A DNA stretch of 38,720 nucleotides from assembly GCA_002723075.1 (NCBI GenBank), contig PBNJ01000014.1, positions 1 to 38,720 of the forward strand, read 5' to 3'. The position numbers were made by a program, and so were the translations under genes. The stretch is from Flavobacteriaceae bacterium (GTDB taxonomy: Bacteria; Bacteroidota; Bacteroidia; Flavobacteriales; Flavobacteriaceae). Under the pieces are notes generated by a model. The model was not told where the DNA came from, did not search any database, and saw only the letters and a list, made by a program, of their open reading frames with translations. Below, piece after piece: positions 34,856 through 38,720 of this stretch. Numbering within the stretch: the stretch's first letter is position 1; the number at the start of each line of letters is the position of its first letter.

Positions 34856-36604
34856 ATGAACAGCAAGCACTTGCTTTTTGGATTGTTGTTGTTTTCAGTT
34901 ATTGGCTGGGGGCAGATCAACTTTGAGGTGTTTGTCAGCAAAAAGCAACTCGGACTGAACGAGCGCTTGCGTGTTGACTTTAAGATCGATAAGCCCGGAG
35001 ATAATTTTAGACCGCCTAAATTTTCTTCTTTCCGGGTGATTTCAGGGCCAATGCAATCGGTGAGCAATGTGTTTACCAATGGCAAACGCACCTATTCGAT
35101 GACCTACACCTATTTTCTAACGCCACTCCAACAAGGGGTGTATGACATCGAACAAGCACAGATTGAATATGAAGGAAACACATATAAAACCACACCAGTA
35201 ACGATTAATGTCACCGAAGCGGTTGCCATTCCGAGAGACCCCAATGACCCCAAAAACATCGTGGATGAAAAGCTGCATTTGGTGGCCGAGGTTTCCAAAC
35301 GAAGCCCCTATGTCAATGAGCCGATTAAGATTGTGTACAAACTGTATTTTGCCCAGAATGTAAACCCCACCGACGTGGACGTAGTAGATATGCCCAAATA
35401 CAATGACTTTTGGTCTTACAGCGTGGATATACCCAATCGCGATGTCGCAACTTCAATTTATAAAGGCGAACGCTACAACTATGTCGAATGGCGAAAGGTT
35501 GTTTTGTACCCACAGCGTGCGGGCAAATTGGAAATCAAACCGTTGAGCTTAGACGTAACGGTCAATGTACCCACTGGTAAGCGAGATTTTTTCCAGCGGG
35601 TAATCTATACCCAAGTACCCAAGCTCGTTTCGGCAGGGAACCTCAACATCAATGTCAAACCCTTACCGAGCGAGGGGCAACCCGACAATTTCAGCGGAGC
35701 AGTTGGGGATTTTTCCATCGACCTTTCCACCACAAAAAAACAGCTAAAGGCCAACGAATCCCTACAAGCAAAAGTCAAAATCTCTGGACGTGGGAATTTG
35801 CGATTGTTTAGTTTACCAAGCTTGCAAACGCCAAGCGCCATTGAGCAATATGAACCTGAATCCAAAGAAAATATCCGTAGCAATCTCAGTGGGATGAGCG
35901 GCTCGGTAACGCAGAGCTATACGCTTGTGCCACAGTACCAAGGCAAATACCCCATCCCAGCAGTTGAATTCTCCTTCTTCAACCCAAAAACAAAACGCTA
36001 TGAAACGATAAAGTCTACCGAACAACTCGTGGATGTCTCTGAAGGGCCATCGATGAATCGAGCGGTAAATCCTGCCACGCCATCAACAGCAGTTTCAATC
36101 GACACTCCCTTTAAGTTCATTGCTCTCGACACTTCATTTGTCGCGATCAATCCCTCAGTCTTTTTTGGGTCGGCAATGTTTTATGGGTTATGGATATCTC
36201 CGTTAGGACTGCTTCTGCTTTTTGCGATCTATGCCCGTCGCCAACGCAAACAGTTGGGCGATACAGAGGGGGTACGGATGCGAACTGCCAATCGCATGGC
36301 TCGAAAATACCTGTCTGAAGCCAAACGAAACCTCAACAATTCTGAAGAGTTTTATGTTGCTCTGGAACGTGCGTTGCACAATTACCTCAAAGCCAAACTC
36401 AAAATGGAAACAGCGGACTTTAGTAAAGAAAAAATCAAAAATATTCTTTCTCAAATCGGGGTGGAAGAACCCTTGGTAAATGACTTTGTATCGGTGCTCG
36501 AAAACTGTGAGTTTGCGCGCTATACCCCGTCCTCTGTCAAGGCGATGGAGCAAGACTATGCCAATACTGCCAAAATGATCACACAAATCGATAAACAATT
36601 GTAA
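34856..36604 (+). CDS. batD: BatD, Bat-operon envelope protein
   Basis: This 582-residue protein has a signal peptide (LLFGLLLFSVIGWGQ) and several Ig-like beta domains in the periplasm (about 18-430). Markers are FEVFVSKKQLGLNERLRVDF, read in part, and YAQNV-like transporter-type strands. One membrane span lies at about 440-462 (WISPLGLLLLFAIYA), and a cytoplasmic tail of about 120 residues includes FYVALERALHNYLKAKLKM. This is the BatD (oxygen-tolerance family) layout. ATG at 34856, one base after the batC stop triplet, is chosen; the frame is open back into batC. The batE ATG begins one base after its stop. Confidence 0.92.
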   Translation: MNSKHLLFGLLLFSVIGWGQINFEVFVSKKQLGLNERLRVDFKIDKPGDNFRPPKFSSFRVISGPMQSVSNVFTNGKRTYSMTYTYFLTPLQQGVYDIEQAQIEYEGNTYKTTPVTINVTEAVAIPRDPNDPKNIVDEKLHLVAEVSKRSPYVNEPIKIVYKLYFAQNVNPTDVDVVDMPKYNDFWSYSVDIPNRDVATSIYKGERYNYVEWRKVVLYPQRAGKLEIKPLSLDVTVNVPTGKRDFFQRVIYTQVPKLVSAGNLNINVKPLPSEGQPDNFSGAVGDFSIDLSTTKKQLKANESLQAKVKISGRGNLRLFSLPSLQTPSAIEQYEPESKENIRSNLSGMSGSVTQSYTLVPQYQGKYPIPAVEFSFFNPKTKRYETIKSTEQLVDVSEGPSMNRAVNPATPSTAVSIDTPFKFIALDTSFVAINPSVFFGSAMFYGLWISPLGLLLLFAIYARRQRKQLGDTEGVRMRTANRMARKYLSEAKRNLNNSEEFYVALERALHNYLKAKLKMETADFSKEKIKNILSQIGVEEPLVNDFVSVLENCEFARYTPSSVKAMEQDYANTAKMITQIDKQL

Positions 36605-36605
36605 G

Positions 36606-37361
36606 ATGAGAATACCCATGATTTTTTTGTTCTTACTGGCGGTGCAATTGCAAGCACAAAACCCGGATTCTATATTTTCACGGGCCAACAAAAACTACAA
36701 CCTCGGCAGTTATGAGCAAGCTCTGGCGGGCTATGATTCTATCGTCCAGCTTGGACTGCATTCTTCCGAATTGTATTTTAATATGGGCAACGCCCACTAC
36801 AAGCTCAACCGTATTGCCCCAAGCATTCTCAACTATGAAAAGGCACACCTACTCGATCCCACAAACGAGGACATCCAGCACAACTTGCGCTTTGCCCAAA
36901 ACATGACCATAGACGTTATTGAAGAGTTGCCACCAAATGCCTTTGATGCGTTTATCAATCGTCTTTCGGGCATGTTTTCCCTCCCATTGTGGGGTGGATT
37001 GGTGATTGGGTTATTGGCATTGGCGTGTTTGGCATTTGCGGTTTATTTGCAAAGCAGGCAGTCTCGGCAGAAACGCCAATTTTTTGTTCTTTCGCTATTA
37101 TTGGCAGTGTTGAGTGTAAGCAGTTTTGGTTTGGCGTTGGACAGGCAAGCTCGAGACGCACAGCAGTCCGAGGCGATTATTTTTGCGCAAACAACCGACT
37201 TCCGATCCGAGCCCAACTTGCGTTCGGAGATTTTGGTGCAACTGCATGAAGGCACCAAGGTCAGGGTAGAAGACCAAGTCGAGCAATGGGTAAAGGTGCG
37301 ATTGGCCAATGGTACAGTTGGTTGGCTTACCCAAAACGATGTGCAGCACATCGCATTCTAG
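36606..37361 (+). CDS. batE: BatE, TPR and SH3-domain membrane protein
   Basis: This 251-residue protein has a signal peptide (MRIPMIFLFLLAVQLQAQ) and TPR repeats at about 22-98. Two membrane spans lie at about 127-148 and 159-178, and a bacterial SH3 domain at about 189-247 (AQTTDFRSEPNLRSEILVQL, in part, and GTVGWLTQNDV). This is the last Bat gene. SH3 domains of this sort often bind peptidoglycan or peptides, so BatE may tie the complex to the wall. Its end overlaps the convergent cvpA gene by four bases, leaving no room for a terminator between them. Confidence 0.92.
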   Translation: MRIPMIFLFLLAVQLQAQNPDSIFSRANKNYNLGSYEQALAGYDSIVQLGLHSSELYFNMGNAHYKLNRIAPSILNYEKAHLLDPTNEDIQHNLRFAQNMTIDVIEELPPNAFDAFINRLSGMFSLPLWGGLVIGLLALACLAFAVYLQSRQSRQKRQFFVLSLLLAVLSVSSFGLALDRQARDAQQSEAIIFAQTTDFRSEPNLRSEILVQLHEGTKVRVEDQVEQWVKVRLANGTVGWLTQNDVQHIAF

Positions 37362-37876
37362 CCTTCTAGTAGCCCATCGATTTGCGCCTTGCCTTCAGGC
37401 ACATAATCAAAAATCCATTCCCCAAGACCGAGTAGGGAGTCACAAAGCAATGATTGTTCCATGATTTCGGTGGGGATAAATCCAAATAAGGCGTTGGCTT
37501 TCATCAAAAAAATCAGAATCACGCCCGAAAAGACAGCGAGTTTAAGCCCACCAAACAGCAAGCCCAACATCCGATTGACACCATTGAGCAGAACCAACTT
37601 GGCAAGGGATGTCAGCATTTTACCGAGGAGGGAAACCCCAAAAACAATTCCGATCGAGGTCAGCCCAAAAGCGGCCAAATCCACATAGCGTTTGTCCCAA
37701 TCGATATGGTTGGCGAGTTGGTCTGCCACATAGCCAGAGAAGTGGATGGCACCATAGATCCCCAGCACCAAAGCAAGCAGAGAGGTCAGCTCTACAATGA
37801 CCCCTTTACGAAAGCCCTTAAAGCCCCCATAAACGATGAGCCCGCCAAACACCAAGTCCAAGATATTGACTTCCAC
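37358..37876 (-). CDS. cvpA: CvpA-family membrane protein
   Basis: This 172-residue integral membrane protein has four hydrophobic segments (starting LDLVFGGLIVYGGFKGFRKG, then ELTSLLALVLGIYGAI, FGLTSIGIVFGVSLLG and LKLAVFSGVILIFLM). It matches the CvpA family, linked to colicin V production and envelope maintenance in other bacteria. GTG at 37876 (MEVNILDLV) is preferred over TTG at 37891, because the latter overlaps a TACATTTG promoter element. It converges on batE and diverges from pheS. Confidence 0.85.
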   Translation of the reverse strand: MEVNILDLVFGGLIVYGGFKGFRKGVIVELTSLLALVLGIYGAIHFSGYVADQLANHIDWDKRYVDLAAFGLTSIGIVFGVSLLGKMLTSLAKLVLLNGVNRMLGLLFGGLKLAVFSGVILIFLMKANALFGFIPTEIMEQSLLCDSLLGLGEWIFDYVPEGKAQIDGLLEG

Positions 37877-37880
37877 AACA

Positions 37881-37888
37881 CAAATGTA
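37881..37888 (-). promoter_or_regulatory. candidate -7 element of cvpA
   Basis: TACATTTG on the minus strand exactly matches TAnnTTTG and ends four bases before the GTG start codon at 37876. No TTG at the usual spacing was found. If used, transcription would start at the start codon. Confidence 0.3.
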
Positions 37889-37954
37889 CAACGAAGATTG
37901 AGAATATATTTGCCCTTTTTTTGTCAGGGTCTATACGGACTGAATCGAAAGCTG

Positions 37955-37962
37955 TATTTTTG
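37955..37962 (+). promoter_or_regulatory. candidate -7 element of pheS
   Basis: TATTTTTG exactly matches TAnnTTTG and ends nine bases before the pheS ATG. I could not find a TTG at the usual distance, so only the -7 element is supported. Confidence 0.35.
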
Positions 37963-37971
37963 TAGCAGATT

Positions 37972-38720
37972 ATGGAACAGTTGATCGATCAAATCCAAGT
38001 ACATCTCGTCGAAGTGGAGGCCTTTCAGTCGAATGACCCCACAGAAATCGAAAATTTTCGGATTAAGTTTTTGGGAAAAAAGGGAATCCTAACAAGGCTT
38101 TTTGCTGCTTTTAAAGAGGTTCCCAATGATCAAAAAAAGACTTTTGGGCAACAGCTAAATGCTCTTAAAATTGCAGCGACCAATAAGCTGGAAGAGAGTA
38201 AAAAGTCGTCTGGCATCAAGTCGAGCATTTCTACATCTACAATCGATTTTTCACGTCCGGGTCAGCCCATAGGCGTAGGCTCACTCCATCCAATTTCGAT
38301 CTTGCGCAATCAGGTCATCGATATTTTTTCACAGCTTGGCTTTTCCTTGTCTGCTGGACCAGAAATTGAAGACGACTGGCACAACTTTACCGCCCTCAAC
38401 CTACCCGAACACCATCCTGCTCGGGATATGCAAGACACCTTTTTTGTGCAAGCCAATCCCGATATGCTGTTGCGTACGCACACATCATCGGTACAGGTGC
38501 GACATATGGAGGCCAACAGCCCCCCGATTCGCACTCTCTCTCCAGGACGGGTGTTTCGCAATGAAGACATTTCTGCCCGATCACACTGTGTGTTTCACCA
38601 AGTAGAGGGTTTATACATCGACAAAAACGTTTCTTTTGCCGACCTTAAGCAAACACTTTTGTACTTTACAAAAAGCTTGTTTGGCAAGTCTAAAATTCGT
38701 TTACGACCCTCTTATTTTCC
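37972..38720 (+). CDS. pheS: phenylalanyl-tRNA synthetase alpha subunit (5' part, cut by window end)
   Basis: An open frame runs from ATG at 37972 to the last base of the window without a stop, giving about 249 residues of a protein that is normally near 340. The N-terminal coiled-coil domain (about 1-85) contains RIKFLGKKGILT, the tRNA-contacting arm. Class II motif 1 is in LGFSLSAGPEIEDDWHNFTALNLPEHHPARDMQDTFF (read in sections). Motif 2 is RTLSPGRVFRNEDISARSHCVFHQVEG (read in sections), and the sequence ends just after RLRPSYFP. The enzyme charges tRNA-Phe as an alpha2-beta2 complex. Motif 3 and the stop lie outside the window. Confidence 0.96.
   Translation, partial: MEQLIDQIQVHLVEVEAFQSNDPTEIENFRIKFLGKKGILTRLFAAFKEVPNDQKKTFGQQLNALKIAATNKLEESKKSSGIKSSISTSTIDFSRPGQPIGVGSLHPISILRNQVIDIFSQLGFSLSAGPEIEDDWHNFTALNLPEHHPARDMQDTFFVQANPDMLLRTHTSSVQVRHMEANSPPIRTLSPGRVFRNEDISARSHCVFHQVEGLYIDKNVSFADLKQTLLYFTKSLFGKSKIRLRPSYF

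Noticed and set aside
34213-35091. Long minus-strand open frame (292 codons) across batC and batD
   Set aside because: It exists because the Q/N/D/K tract leaves no stops on the complement. The protein would be a Leu/Val/Phe/Ile low-complexity product, and the sense genes are certain.
1-38720. tRNA, rRNA, riboswitch, phage or defence-system genes
   Set aside because: I looked for these on both strands and saw nothing convincing; the AlbA_2 and GNAT genes alone do not make a defence system.

Overview
The window looks like chromosome from a marine member of the Flavobacteriia (Bacteroidetes). The signs are a SusC/SusD pair, gliding and type IX secretion genes (gldH, a PorP/SprF-like protein, a giant secreted protein with a gliding-motility C-terminal domain), a complete Bat (Bacteroides aerotolerance) operon, and several upstream sites matching the Bacteroidetes promoter pattern TTG-N17-22-TAnnTTTG. 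Coding density is very high. No stretch longer than 300 bases lacks a gene. I saw no tRNA, rRNA, CRISPR array, insertion sequence, integrase or phage gene.

Region 1 (1-6336) is one end of a polysaccharide utilization locus: a SusC-like TonB-dependent receptor, a SusD-like glycan-binding lipoprotein and a third surface lipoprotein built of carbohydrate-binding-like beta-sandwich domains. It closes with a clear bidirectional terminator. No glycoside hydrolase or regulator is inside the window, so the substrate cannot be fixed; a beta-glucan such as laminarin is only a guess. This region looks more AT-rich than the right half.

Region 2 (6338-15549) holds a small methyltransferase overlapping a zinc-ribbon protein, then a 2181-residue secreted protein (IgGFc-binding-like N-terminus, calcium-binding repeats, C-type lectin domain, type IX type B sorting domain). 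Head to head with it, with no spacer, lies a PorP/SprF-like outer-membrane protein. Next is an acidic lipoprotein containing an almost identical internal DNA duplication.

Region 3 (15590-26421) is mostly housekeeping: a CYTH-domain phosphatase-like protein, the trhO-gldH-PBP1A cluster, recA, plsC, trpS, an HU-like/SPOR cell-envelope protein, a thioesterase, and the tight yicC-gmk-nadD operon. Region 4 (26438-28429) has an AlbA_2 (Schlafen-type) protein and a GNAT acetyltransferase.

Region 5 (28547-37361) is the Bat operon: moxR, a DUF58 protein, an additional two-membrane-span protein, batA, batB, batC, batD, batE. Nearly all its genes overlap or abut, as expected for one transcript encoding an ATPase-driven envelope complex. 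It is followed by convergent cvpA and by the 5' part of pheS, cut by the window end.

I found no whole system that I would call new to science. The most unusual items are the giant lectin/PorP head-to-head pair, the 107-bp near-identical repeat inside a lipoprotein gene, the uncharacterised C-terminal domain of the extra Bat-operon protein, a terminator-like hairpin in a divergent promoter region, and four genes whose predicted promoters sit so close to the start codon that their mRNAs could be leaderless.
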